A stretch of 64,000 nucleotides of DNA from assembly GCF_023078275.1 (NCBI RefSeq), contig NC_062978.1:21785883-21849882 (forward strand), in the 5' to 3' direction. Below are positions 1-9,649 of this stretch, one piece after another; the stretch's first letter is position 1; each line of letters opens with the position of its first letter. The position numbers were made by a program, and so were the translations under genes. Source of the stretch: Leguminivora glycinivorella. Its lineage: Eukaryota; Arthropoda; Insecta; Lepidoptera; Tortricidae. Below the pieces are notes generated by a model. The model worked only from the letters and a program-made list of their open reading frames with translations. It searched no databases and was not told the origin of the DNA.

Positions 1-1554
1 AAAAAATTGAATTCGCCTTAGGCTAGTTTAGGGTAAGGTGGTTGACAGTGGGTCGCTGGTGCACAATAGGTCACGCACACTACGACGAATCTAAATACAC
101 TATTATTAGTTTATTACGCGCCTTGGATACCTCTGGCCAACACGTACCTACTAGCTCAGTGCCCACGGGACCGCGCGAACAGAACGTCGTGTGCAGGTGT
201 GAACGTGATATCACTCCGCGGGTAGCATATTTACGTAAGTTGGATATTATCGTATAATTTCGAATTATGTGCCATTGAATGTCTTGTTATCGTTTTTATT
301 ACTAACTTGATTAAAAAGCTATTGTGTGTTTTAACATTTTCCGCTATAAATATTTTTTTTGTATTTGTTTCTAATTATTTAATTTTTTTCGCGTGTGGGT
401 TGACACTGGGTCATCTGGGTCAAGTACACAGTGGGTCAGATTTAGTACACATTGCTATGTTACAGACTGCTGCGGAAAAGGGTCACCTGTAGAAAAGAAG
501 GCGGAATACCAAACGAACGAGTGGAAAAAGCATAGGCTGCCATTAAACAATCTTGGAAGACTATTTTTATGTGGCTCTTACTTATGTTGTATGGTCAAAA
601 TGTTCATTTCAGAAATATTGATCCCATAAAAGCATTTTGAGTAGTTAATTATTTATATACGCATAATAATTATTGTTCTAATTTTCTTACATTATAAAGT
701 TTAAGTTAGATAACAAGAAATATTTATTTTTGTTTTATTGTATGGCTATTTACTAAGCTTCTAAGGCAGTAAAGTTGAAATTCTTAGAAATTGGATCTTT
801 TAGTTAGATGATCAGTACACCTATGTTACTAGGTTTTGATATTTAGTATTGACTATTTTAATAAAAAATAATACATGTTCTGTTTCATTCTTTTTCCCCT
901 TATCTTTCTGATATGATTCTCTTTGGTCCACTGTAAACCACTGGTATATCCATTGTTCACACCCCCTGTTGCACAGTGGATCAAATTCTATTTTTTTTAA
1001 AAAGCGTTAGTGACCATACATGTCTCATAATATAGCTTTTAAACCACAACACAATAAATCTTAAATAAATGATGTATATAAGAGTCGAAACAAAATGTAA
1101 ATATGTCAAACCATTCCTGAGATATGGCTTCTGAAAAATGGAGTGATCCACTGTCAACCATCTTACCCTACTCTTTTTCAAAAACTTAATATAAAAATCT
1201 AGTCTGAAATGATTGTGGTACAGGATATACGAATTATAAATTTACCCGTTTTAATATTCAAAATTGTCCAAATTTTACAAATAAGATCGACTGATTCAGC
1301 TCTATACGTGCGTTTTTCTAAACGTGCATTAGAGAAAAATTCATAATTAATTTAGTGAGTTACTTTTCAAAAATCCAGTCTTATAAAAATCAAGATAATA
1401 AGACGCTCTAACTGGAACTTGAATTAAATAAATCTATTGGATAACGGAAAGTGTAGTATTTCACCGACTAAAACTATCAATTTTACATTCTTTTGACGTT
1501 TTTTTTGAAAGCAGCCTTAAGAATATGAATACTTACTGCTCTCTATACCAATGT
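1..1554. repeat. Duplicated segment, copy 1 (interrupted by a DNA transposon)
   Basis: Bases 1-30 match 4270-4299 and bases 1171-1554 match 4300-4683 without any mismatch that I can see. The only difference is the 1138-bp transposon at 31-1168 plus its TA duplication. The copy may extend left of the window. Its right edge abuts a truncated LINE directly at 1554/1555. The perfect identity means the duplication is recent, or that the assembly duplicated the stretch. The same family recurs in diverged form near 54420-54985. Confidence 0.9.
31..1168. mobile_element. Non-autonomous TA-flanked DNA transposon (1138 bp)
   Basis: The left end starts GGGTAAGGTGGTTGACAGTG and the right end is its near-perfect reverse complement (1148-1168, one mismatch). 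TA lies on each side (29-30 and 1169-1170). The uninterrupted copy at 4298-4299 has a single TA, so this is a filled site next to an empty site. Subterminal motifs resembling the inverted repeat (GTTGACAnTGGGTC near 399-415, further variants near 427 and 926-985) recur inside. No transposase is visible, and the open frames at 42-257 and 307-629 look incidental. TA duplication is typical of Tc1/mariner-like elements, but the family is not recognised. Confidence 0.88.
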
Positions 1555-2850
1555 GCTGTCGTCGGCAAAGAGAACCATTGGGTGCTCAACGGACTGTGGG
1601 AGATCATTTATATAGATGAGGAATAGTAATGGCCCCAATACGCTTCCTTGTGGAACGCCACGTGTGACATCTCTGTATTTAGATGAAAAGGTAACCTCGC
1701 ATTTCGTTTTTAAGCTTATGTAGTCTATTTGAACCATTTGTCTCCTACCAGCTAAGTATGACAGTATCAAATCATAGGTATTTCCGCGTAAACCATAACA
1801 GTACAACTTGTGCATTAAAATATTGTGATCTACCAAGTCGAAGGCCTTAGTTAAATCCATGTACAGGGCGCAAACTGGTTGTCTTTTATCCATATTCGAC
1901 ACGATTACTTTTAATAAATCAAAAATAGCCATGTTTATGGACTTATTTTTACGGAATCCCTTTTGTTCTTGCGCAAATAAGTTATTAGATTCAAAATATA
2001 AACTAATGCGACTATAAAATACCCTTTCAAAGACTTTAGAAAATACTGGAAGAAGTGCAATTGGCCTGTAGTTATCAATATTTTCTTTCTCCCCTTTTTT
2101 ATGAAGCGGTCGCACAATTGCTATTTTCAGTTTTTCTGGAAAGGTACCCTGCTCTATGCATAAATTTATAATATAACTAATTGGGTATACTAATATAGGT
2201 GCAACACTCTTAATGACTTTGGTGCATATTCCGTCATAACCGGTACTATTGCTATTTTTCAAAGAATATATTATGTTTAAAACTTCTTGCGGACTTGTTG
2301 ATTGCATAAATAAGGAACGTGATGAATTAAATGTCAATGTACTATGCCTATATTGCTTATCTAAATTATTGTTTATTACAGCAGTATTATAATCATTAGA
2401 ATCGGTAATCAATTTTACTTGATCTATGAAATGATCATTGAATTCCTGTGCGATTAATTGAGGATCTGTTATCAAGTTGCCGTTACATCTTATATGGTTT
2501 ATATTTTCCTTGGGATTAACAGCTTTGGTGCTGTTGATAATATTCCAAGTAGCTTTAGATTTATTTGATGAACATTTTATGTAATAATCATTTTGGGACT
2601 TTTTCGTCAACATTATCACTTTTCTCAAACGCTTAGAATATTGCTTAAAACGCCTCTTGTTATTTTCGTCAGGGCATACTCTACATTTCCAAAGTAAGGC
2701 TCTCTTTTTTAAACAACATTTTTTTATTCCTGATGAGATCCATCTTGGTTTTTTTGTTGAGGTAATTTTTAATCTAGTATGAGGAAAACACAAGTCATAA
2801 AACAGTTGAAACAAATCTAAGAATTGATTATAAGCTTCATTAGCAGCAGC
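1555..2850 (-). pseudogene. Truncated CR1-like LINE ORF2 (reverse transcriptase fragment)
   Basis: An open minus-strand frame encodes the linker and reverse transcriptase of a non-LTR retrotransposon. It shows YMDLTKAFDLVDH, GVPQGSVLGPLL and the catalytic FADD. It is closely similar to the complete CR1-like ORF2 at 6611-9649, for example in the CFP...KW and NKSKATW blocks. Endonuclease sequence is missing upstream, similarity starting about 2850. The frame is cut immediately after FADDST at 1555, where the duplicated segment begins, so the thumb and C-terminal parts and the 3' UTR are lost. The few residues encoded past 1555 come from flanking DNA. It cannot be functional. Confidence 0.9.
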
Positions 2851-2920
2851 TACGTAACCTAATACATATATTACGTACATATACCTACAAGGTACCTTTT
2901 TTAATTATACCGTTGTTAGT

Positions 2921-2985
2921 GTCCCACTGCTGGCCAAATGCCTCTCCCCTTTGATTTCCATAACTCCCTCTGGTGTGCATGCCTC
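2921..2985. repeat. Fragment of a common lepidopteran interspersed repeat
   Basis: The stretch around CCCACTGCTGGCCAAATGCC followed by CTCTCCCC resembles a repeat block I recognise from many lepidopteran genomes. Only the short core is left. The neighbouring 2985-3500 is AT-rich with no gene. Recognition is from memory and family naming is not possible here. Confidence 0.45.
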
Positions 2986-3516
2986 ATTAAAAAGGTTCTA
3001 ATAATAGTTTATTTAGTGACGATAAGGAAATAATAGTGAGTGCTTGCATTCGCCAACAAACTGTCATACAGTTTGGCGAAAATACTATAATTAGAATAAT
3101 ACTGTGTAACCTTTTTTGAGTAAATAAATTTAAAAAAAAATAAAAAATTTTTGTCACCTACTCAATTAAAAGGTACATTGTCACCAAAACGTCGAACTTT
3201 GTGTGATTCTTTTTACTTTAAAAGAGTTTCTTTTTTTTGCCATTTTACTCAGAATCACGGGCTTTTTCAATCCTAATAGGTAAAAAATTGTCCCATACGA
3301 TTTTTTCTTATTTTGTTATCATTTCCCATTTTGTGCGGGGTAAAAAAGATGATGAAGTAACAAAGATGTACCTACAGAAATTCTGGGACACTTTTTGTCT
3401 CCTATTGACATAGAGAGCGCTCGTGATTTTGAGTACAATTGACCTAAAATTCCCTGAAAATGTGACACACAGTATAAACAAATAAAATACATTCCAAACC
3501 TCATTTGTGTTCAATA

Positions 3517-3590
3517 GAGTCTGTTCGGAAAGTGAAGAGTGAAATGCATGGGGTCCAATACATTCCACAACTCACTTTCCGAACAGACTC
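3517..3590. mobile_element. Short palindromic MITE-like element
   Basis: GAGTCTGTTCGGAAAGTG (3517-3534) is repeated as its exact reverse complement at 3573-3590, enclosing 38 bp. No convincing target duplication is visible. It could be a small MITE or the remnant of one. Confidence 0.65.
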
Positions 3591-3591
3591 A

Positions 3592-3646
3592 GAAGGATAT
3601 TGCCTAATGTACCTATCAATTGAAGGATATTGCCTAATGTACCTAT
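3592..3646. repeat. Two-copy 25-bp tandem duplication
   Basis: The unit starting GAAGGATATTGCCTAATGTA occurs at 3592-3616 and again at 3622-3646 with five bases between. The two units are identical. Confidence 0.9.
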
Positions 3647-4099
3647 ACTGATTATTCCAAATAATATTTCCAATACTACTGTATTACTGTACTAATTTAT
3701 TCCAGAACATTTCCTTATAAATCCTCAAATCGTCATATTATGTAAAAGTGTAATGAATTAACGAAGTACCAAGTTACTGTAATTTTTGTTCAATAGCAAT
3801 AGTTTTATTTATTTTACGTGTTTTGTCTTGAATGTTTTTCTGAAAATAAAAATATATATTTTTATTAAAATGATCGTAATTTATTTTTTAAACCTACAGT
3901 TTGAAAAGATTTTTGAGGAGGTTAAGAGGGCTTTCGTGTTAAAAATAGTGAAATCGCAACCGAGCGCTCGATCATACCGTGTGTGGTATCAAATTAAAGG
4001 GCTTTGCGAGTAGTTTATAAATATATATCACATTATAGGACTTTTTCTACTTGGTCTAACAAAATATGAGAAAATGTCCAAAAGTGGTAATAATTGTAC

Positions 4100-4690
4100 C
4101 GGTGAAGGCTCGTTTTCAAAAAATTGGCAAAAATCAATAATAGCAATTTATAATCACTAAGGCATAACAGCAATTTAAGTAAACGTTGCAGATTAATTTA
4201 GTACAAAACTAACTTCGATGTGATGTAGATTTTCAAAGAAATTGTCACTTAATTTTAGGTAATTTCTGAAAAAAATTGAATTCGCCTTAGGCTAGTTTAC
4301 TCTTTTTCAAAAACTTAATATAAAAATCTAGTCTGAAATGATTGTGGTACAGGATATACGAATTATAAATTTACCCGTTTTAATATTCAAAATTGTCCAA
4401 ATTTTACAAATAAGATCGACTGATTCAGCTCTATACGTGCGTTTTTCTAAACGTGCATTAGAGAAAAATTCATAATTAATTTAGTGAGTTACTTTTCAAA
4501 AATCCAGTCTTATAAAAATCAAGATAATAAGACGCTCTAACTGGAACTTGAATTAAATAAATCTATTGGATAACGGAAAGTGTAGTATTTCACCGACTAA
4601 AACTATCAATTTTACATTCTTTTGACGTTTTTTTTGAAAGCAGCCTTAAGAATATGAATACTTACTGCTCTCTATACCAATGTTTTATTG
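4100..4690 (+). repeat. Interspersed repeat family A, locus 1
   Basis: This stretch aligns in the same order with 54420-54985. Shared blocks are the GTTTTCAAAAAATTG start, the AACTTCGATG/AACATGTAGATTTTC block and the AATAAGACGCTCTAACTGG/AATAAGATGTTCTAACTGA block, with clear divergence between. It includes the uninterrupted copy (4270-4683) of the duplicated segment at the window start. In both loci a family-B repeat follows downstream, so A and B may belong to one larger composite element. Confidence 0.7.
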
Positions 4691-4766
4691 GGACCCACAC
4701 CCACTATAGTTTCCGGTTTCCCCACATTGTACCACATACAAAACACTGTATACCTACTCAATTATC

Positions 4767-5198
4767 TTTTCCCCTCACTACCTCGGAAACACGTGTTTTG
4801 TCCTTTAATACCAGCGGGTAAAAACGCATTTTATCCACTAGTGGGTAAAGTAATTTGACCTTGAATAAAGTCAAATTAACTGCTTTAAAATTGATAAAAG
4901 TAGGTGAATCTAGTAATAAAGATGATTTACCACCTGTGGAACTACTGGAAACAGTGATAAACGCATTTTTTGCGTTGTAGTTTCCTCGCTATAGTGAGGG
5001 GAAAAGTTTTGTGTTACACTCGGGTGCGAATGTATTTTACTTCTCGTGTGTTAAAAAAACTCGCAAGTTCAGGATTCTATTCTCGAACCACTCGCTTCGC
5101 TCGTGGTTCAACTATAGAATCCTTTCACTTGCTCGTTTTTCAATTCCACACTCGGCGTTAAAATACAACTTTGCCCCCTTGTATAACAAATAACTATT
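4767..5198 (+). repeat. Interspersed repeat family B, copy 1 (432 bp)
   Basis: It begins TTTTCCCCTCACT and ends ATAACAAATAACTATT. It is nearly identical to 56559-56989 over its whole length, and related to a longer inverted copy at 23594-24352. It contains internal inverted motifs such as CTCGCTTCGCTCG. The open frames at 4970-5193 follow the repeat and are not genes. No transposase is visible. Likely a non-autonomous element. Confidence 0.85.
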
Positions 5199-5616
5199 GC
5201 TAATAGATTACATTGTCGCCACTTACCTTACAACAGTTACAACATAGGTAGCTGATAGGTAGGTACCTAGGTACATGTATCTCCTAGTGGCAAAACAATA
5301 AACTACATAGGTACTAAGGTACCAACGTTGAAAATACGCTGCTGCAATGCAACAGGAGAACGTTCGTAGTTAGCACATTGTCCATGAGAGTACTCACAGT
5401 TAACACTAGATGTCGCCTCTATCCAAATTAAGCGAACGTGAGAGCCAGCCCCACTTGTCGGATATTAGGGGGCTTACCGCGAACCATGTGTTGTCTCTCC
5501 CTCTTGCACTAGTACAATTTTCAATAAGTGCGTCAAGGAGAAAATACGTTGAACTTAGTATTCGGTAGGCCCTTCAATTGGATATGCCAGTGGTTAAAAA
5601 AAGTCTGTACAACTTC
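5199..5616. other. AT-rich spacer, no gene seen
   Basis: I see no coding region. The part 5390-5560 is less AT-rich and may contain remnants of another repeat, but no terminal structure is evident. Confidence 0.5.
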
Positions 5617-5815
5617 TTTTTAACCCCCGACGCAAAAACGACGAGTGTTATAAGTTTGTTTGTCTGTCTGTTTGTTTGTGTGTGTGTGTGTGTGTCGGTC
5701 TGTGGCATCGTAGCTCCCGAACGATTGAACCGGTTTAGATTTAGTTTTTTTTGTCTGAAAGCTGAGTTAGTCGGGAGTGTTCTTAGCCATGTTTCATGAA
5801 AATCGGTCTACTAAG
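5617..5815 (+). repeat. Lepidopteran interspersed repeat with internal GT/GTCT microsatellite
   Basis: A start in TTTTAACCCCCGACGCAAAA, then TTTGTCTGTCTG..., a (GT)n run near 5676-5693 and GTGGCATCGTAGCTCCCGAA make up a repeat block that I recognise as widespread in moths and butterflies. The ORF across it (5578-5799) is an artefact of the low-complexity core. Recognition is from memory of the sequence pattern. Confidence 0.6.
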
Positions 5816-6156
5816 TATCAATGTTAGCCCAAGCGTAGATAAGCGGCTAAACTCCCAACTTGACCTCCCTGTAAAAACAAATATGTAGGTAGAACAGAAA
5901 AAATCGTCTCATAAAATATGATACTTACTACCTACGCTCTTATTACACCAGCTATCATGCTGCCAATTTTATCACTTATCCACGTGGATAAGACATCTGT
6001 CACTCTCACACTGACCTATTTGCTAAAGCGTGAAGGATGCTTTATCCACGTGGATAAGTGATAAAATTGGCAGCATGATACGCCGGCAGACCAGAGTAAG
6101 ATGCTATGGGACATATTTTTGAGTAAGATGTGTACGTACACCCATATCTTTACACT
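5808..6156 (-). repeat. Interspersed repeat C, copy 1 (filled by a MITE)
   Basis: This stretch matches the reverse complement of 24347-24550 at high identity, from ACTAAGTATCAATGTTAGCC through the ACACCCATATCTTT end. The difference is a palindromic MITE at 5952-6086 in this copy. The two copies flank the Gypsy provirus in inverted orientation about 18 kb apart. Confidence 0.85.
5953..6080. mobile_element. Palindromic MITE with 39-bp perfect inverted repeats
   Basis: The first 39 bases (starting TATCATGCTGCCAATTTTAT) are repeated as an exact reverse complement at 6042-6080, enclosing 50 bp. The related empty site in repeat C copy 2 (near 24405-24420) lacks it. Comparing the two, the inserted DNA is 5952-6086 flanked by CAG on both sides, consistent with a 3-bp duplication. 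Each arm contains the palindrome TTATCCACGTGGATAA. Confidence 0.9.
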
Positions 6157-6231
6157 TGACTGTGCATTTGATTATGTAGGTAGGTACCTACTTACAATAT
6201 CTAGATACTAGTTTACAAATAACAAAGTAGG

Positions 6232-6350
6232 TGTGGCGTGTAAATGTGTGCCTTAAACGGCCGAGTAAATTCTAGTCTGGCAACACCACCCCCGACACGC
6301 CCTTCTTCTTGTCTCGCACTACAACGAGCGCACACGCCGCTCTATCTTTT
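6232..6350 (+). repeat. Gypsy 5' LTR, first part
   Basis: Starts TGTGGCGTGTAAATGTGTGC and is identical to 22553-22671. It is interrupted after CTCTATCTTTT by the tail of the CR1 LINE. Confidence 0.97.
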
Positions 6351-6376
6351 CAATCAATCAATCAAATCAATCAAAT
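6351..6376 (-). repeat. CR1 LINE 3' microsatellite tail
   Basis: CAAT/CAAAT units on the plus strand mark the 3' terminus of the minus-strand LINE and join directly to LTR sequence at 6350. Confidence 0.85.
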
Positions 6377-6610
6377 ATATTTATTTCGTCATCACAGGTA
6401 ACAATTAGGTGACAATAGGTTATATTGTTTATATCAGCCATGATGAGCCGTGTAGGCGTACGAAATATAATTTGGCAATATATTTACAAAGCAGATCGTA
6501 AAATAATTACCTTAATACTAAATACATTTACATAATATTTACACTAAATAATTTATATTCAAAGTACACATGCAATGTCAGGGAAAAATCAGAAAAAAAA
6601 TATATGGTAT

Positions 6611-9600
6611 TTATGTCAAAGTTATACATTCATCATCTAAAAATTCATTAACGTTATAGTAGCATTTATTACAAAGAAACATGTACAGCACACCCTTGAA
6701 CCTACTTGCAGGTAAGCTTTGCCATGCTTCAGGAAGTTTATTAAACAATTTCGGTCCCATGACTAGAATATTCTTTTGCATTAGGGCAGTGTTGCTTCTA
6801 CTTATGTCTATTTCAGGTTTTCTCGGGCGGAAATTTAACCTTAACGGTGCCCTTCTAAATTTAAACAAATTAGGATTATTTTTGACAAATAAACAACATT
6901 CAAATATGTACAAACAGGGAAAAGTGAGCAACTTCAGTGATATGAAGTGTGGTTGACAGCTTTGTGGGGGATATATTCCTACAATGGCCCTGATACATCT
7001 CTTTTGAGCTAAAAACACTAATTCTCTGAACGAGGAGTTTCCCCAAAACACAATACCATATCTAAGTGTTGAGGACACAAAACCGTGATATGCTGTCAAA
7101 ACTGTAGCTCGGTCACAAATCTTTGAAAGCTTATAGAGGGCAAAAGAAAACTGATATATTTTTTTGCACACTTCTTTATTATGTGACTCCCAGGACATGT
7201 CACTGTCCATATGTATGCCCAAAAATTTTGTTGTATGTGCCTTGGCTATGTTTTTACCGGCATAGTTAATATTTAATGTTGGGACTGATTTTCGTTGACT
7301 AAATTGCATTAGGCAAGTCTTGTCTATATTAACCTTTAAGTTATTAGTTTCTAACCATTTAATAATTTGTTTTAGGGTATCATTGACCTCACGTTCATAG
7401 TCACTATTTGTATCTAATTCTATAAATATGGTGCTATCATCAGCGAACAGTATCATGGGATAATGTATTGACTTAGTAATGTCGTTAATATAGAGAATAA
7501 ATAAGAGTGGACCCAGCACACTACCTTGCGGTACGCCATACCTGATTCTTCGGCGTTCCGACGCATATGTTATCTCCTCTCCAGTTTTCACACATATCTG
7601 GTCAATAACAGTGTACTGTTCCCTGTTTTCTAGATACGATTTTAGGAGATCTAAGGCGTTTCCTCGAATTCCGTACTTATTCAGTTTATTCAGAAGGATG
7701 TCGTGGTCTACATAGTCGAATGCCTTGGACATATCCATGTATATGGCACAAGATGCTTTTCTATTATCAAGACACCTAAGAGCTTTGTTTATTAAATCAT
7801 ATATAGCTACGTTAATACAGGTGTTTTTTCGGAAACCTTTCTGTTCATCAATCAGCAATCTGTATTTATCTAAGAATTTGTAAATGAGGTCATATATCGT
7901 TTTTTCAAAAACTTTGGAGAATGTCGGCAAAATGGCAATTGGACGGTAATTACTCGCGTTTTCCTTGTCACCCTTCTTATGCAGTGGTCTTATTGTAGCA
8001 GTTTTTAAACTATTAGGGTAAACGCCTTTAGAGAAGCATAGGTTGATTATGTATGACAGTGGAACTGAAATTGAGTCACGTACGTATTTTACTACTTTAG
8101 TGTTTATGTCATCAAAACCTACACTGTTTGTGTTTTTTAATGATAATATAGTCTTGCGCACATCGTATGGAGAGGTAGGAGTTAGAAATAAAGAGTTAGG
8201 ACTCGTTTTTATTTTAGAAGTACAGTATGTTTGGTGATGTTTATTACTGTTTGCTTCTATTTCGTCAGCGAAGAAATTATTTAGAGCACTTGCAATATCT
8301 AATGGTTTTGTATAGCATTTTTCGTGAACATTTAGTTTAGTAAGTGGTTCTTTCGGTAGACTATGCTTCGCTTGGTTTATTACCTGCCATGTTGCTTTTG
8401 ACTTATTTGCTGAATTTACTATAAAATGTTTATTTTGCGCAATCTTTGTCATTTTGATAATTTTTTTCAGCCTTTTGGCATACAAAAGGTATGCATTTTT
8501 GGTTTCCTCGTTTTTATTTCGCCGATAATACCATAACGATTCTCTCTTCTTTTTGCAACATGCCTTAATTCCTTTCGTAATCCATTTAGGTTTATTTTTT
8601 AACGTCTTTTTTATGATTTTATAAGGAAAACAAAGGTCGTACAGACATTTAAAAATGTGTAGAAAGTTATTGTATGCTTCATCTACATCATTTGATGTTA
8701 AAACATCACTAAAACTCAAACTCTGAATATGCCTGTTAAACAAATCTAAGTTATGTTTACTAAAGTCCCTACGACGAATGCACCATGACTTTAAAATACT
8801 TGTTTTATTTACAGGACATGATAATATTTGTGCGGCATGATCGGATAACGCTAATTCTATCACTTCGCCTTTAGCTCCCTTTACATTATGAGCAAAGTTG
8901 TCCAGACAAGTCCCACTACTAGCTCTTGTTATTTGTTTTAGTTCTAATTTTAGATTAAAGCTTATCAACTGAAACTTAAGATCACGACTTATTCGGGTTT
9001 CTTGTAACGTATCTATATTAAAGTCCCCGCAGATCACTACCTGTCGATTTCTTTTGTCGCATGATATGTTAAGAATATTTTCAAGTCTTTCGTGAAATGT
9101 ATCGAGACAACTCCCAGGCACTCTATAAATACAAACAACAACCATATTGTAATCACAAAGTTCAATAGCACAACACTCAATGAGACACTTCACAGAGTTA
9201 TTCTTAATGCTATCCAGCACTTTGTAACGAAGTCCATCGCGTACCAGGATACATGCCCCACCTCTTCTTTTTTCTCTGCAGAAACTCGTAGCAATGGAAA
9301 AATTAGGTATTGTTAAGAGATATTTATTTGCCGCTGTCATATTGTGTTCTGTGATTCCTACTACATCTATTTGTCTTTGCTGACTGTCTAGTGTATTTAG
9401 GTGCACTGATAGTTCATCACCTTTGTTTATTAGACCAGAAATATTTTGATGGAGTATTCGTAAATGGCTACATATAATAAGATACGATTTTTTGTTGTAG
9501 CTATTTCCTTGATCCTGCTTTACTGATATATTACGATTTCTGAATTGTTGATTTGAATGGCAATAGTTATGGACGAAAAAATGTTTCTGCGTTCGGTGAC

Positions 9601-9649
9601 GTTGCTGTATTCTCTTCAGATTTTTTACTGCTATCGTTTTTTGTGTCAC
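6611..9649 (-). CDS. CR1-like LINE ORF2: endonuclease plus reverse transcriptase
   Basis: A 1012-residue frame. An apurinic-type endonuclease occupies roughly residues 58-290, with ITEHNM (catalytic Glu region), VICGDFNID and LSDHAAQI (Asp-His pair). Reverse transcriptase spans about 480-800, with NYRPIAILPTFSKVFE, YMDMSKAFDYVDH, GVPQGSVLGPLL and FADDST near residue 732. The C-terminal region has the GNSS and GPKLFNKLP blocks usual in CR1/Jockey LINEs. It would nick the target and copy the element RNA in the nucleus. The start overlaps the end of ORF1 by 83 bp in another frame, suggesting reinitiation or a coupled start. The N-terminal 50 residues are basic and may not all be translated. No stop or frameshift interrupts it. 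Confidence 0.95.
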   Translation of the reverse strand: MTQKTIAVKNLKRIQQRHRTQKHFFVHNYCHSNQQFRNRNISVKQDQGNSYNKKSYLIICSHLRILHQNISGLINKGDELSVHLNTLDSQQRQIDVVGITEHNMTAANKYLLTIPNFSIATSFCREKRRGGACILVRDGLRYKVLDSIKNNSVKCLIECCAIELCDYNMVVVCIYRVPGSCLDTFHERLENILNISCDKRNRQVVICGDFNIDTLQETRISRDLKFQLISFNLKLELKQITRASSGTCLDNFAHNVKGAKGEVIELALSDHAAQILSCPVNKTSILKSWCIRRRDFSKHNLDLFNRHIQSLSFSDVLTSNDVDEAYNNFLHIFKCLYDLCFPYKIIKKTLKNKPKWITKGIKACCKKKRESLWYYRRNKNEETKNAYLLYAKRLKKIIKMTKIAQNKHFIVNSANKSKATWQVINQAKHSLPKEPLTKLNVHEKCYTKPLDIASALNNFFADEIEANSNKHHQTYCTSKIKTSPNSLFLTPTSPYDVRKTILSLKNTNSVGFDDINTKVVKYVRDSISVPLSYIINLCFSKGVYPNSLKTATIRPLHKKGDKENASNYRPIAILPTFSKVFEKTIYDLIYKFLDKYRLLIDEQKGFRKNTCINVAIYDLINKALRCLDNRKASCAIYMDMSKAFDYVDHDILLNKLNKYGIRGNALDLLKSYLENREQYTVIDQICVKTGEEITYASERRRIRYGVPQGSVLGPLLFILYINDITKSIHYPMILFADDSTIFIELDTNSDYEREVNDTLKQIIKWLETNNLKVNIDKTCLMQFSQRKSVPTLNINYAGKNIAKAHTTKFLGIHMDSDMSWESHNKEVCKKIYQFSFALYKLSKICDRATVLTAYHGFVSSTLRYGIVFWGNSSFRELVFLAQKRCIRAIVGIYPPQSCQPHFISLKLLTFPCLYIFECCLFVKNNPNLFKFRRAPLRLNFRPRKPEIDISRSNTALMQKNILVMGPKLFNKLPEAWQSLPASRFKGVLYMFLCNKCYYNVNEFLDDECITLT

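Noticed and set aside
42..629. Small ORFs of 60-78 codons within the first transposon
   Set aside because: Overlapping frames with no recognisable domain in a non-autonomous element.
5578..5799. 73-codon ORF with a Cys/Val-rich core
   Set aside because: Produced by a GT/GTCT microsatellite within an abundant non-coding repeat.
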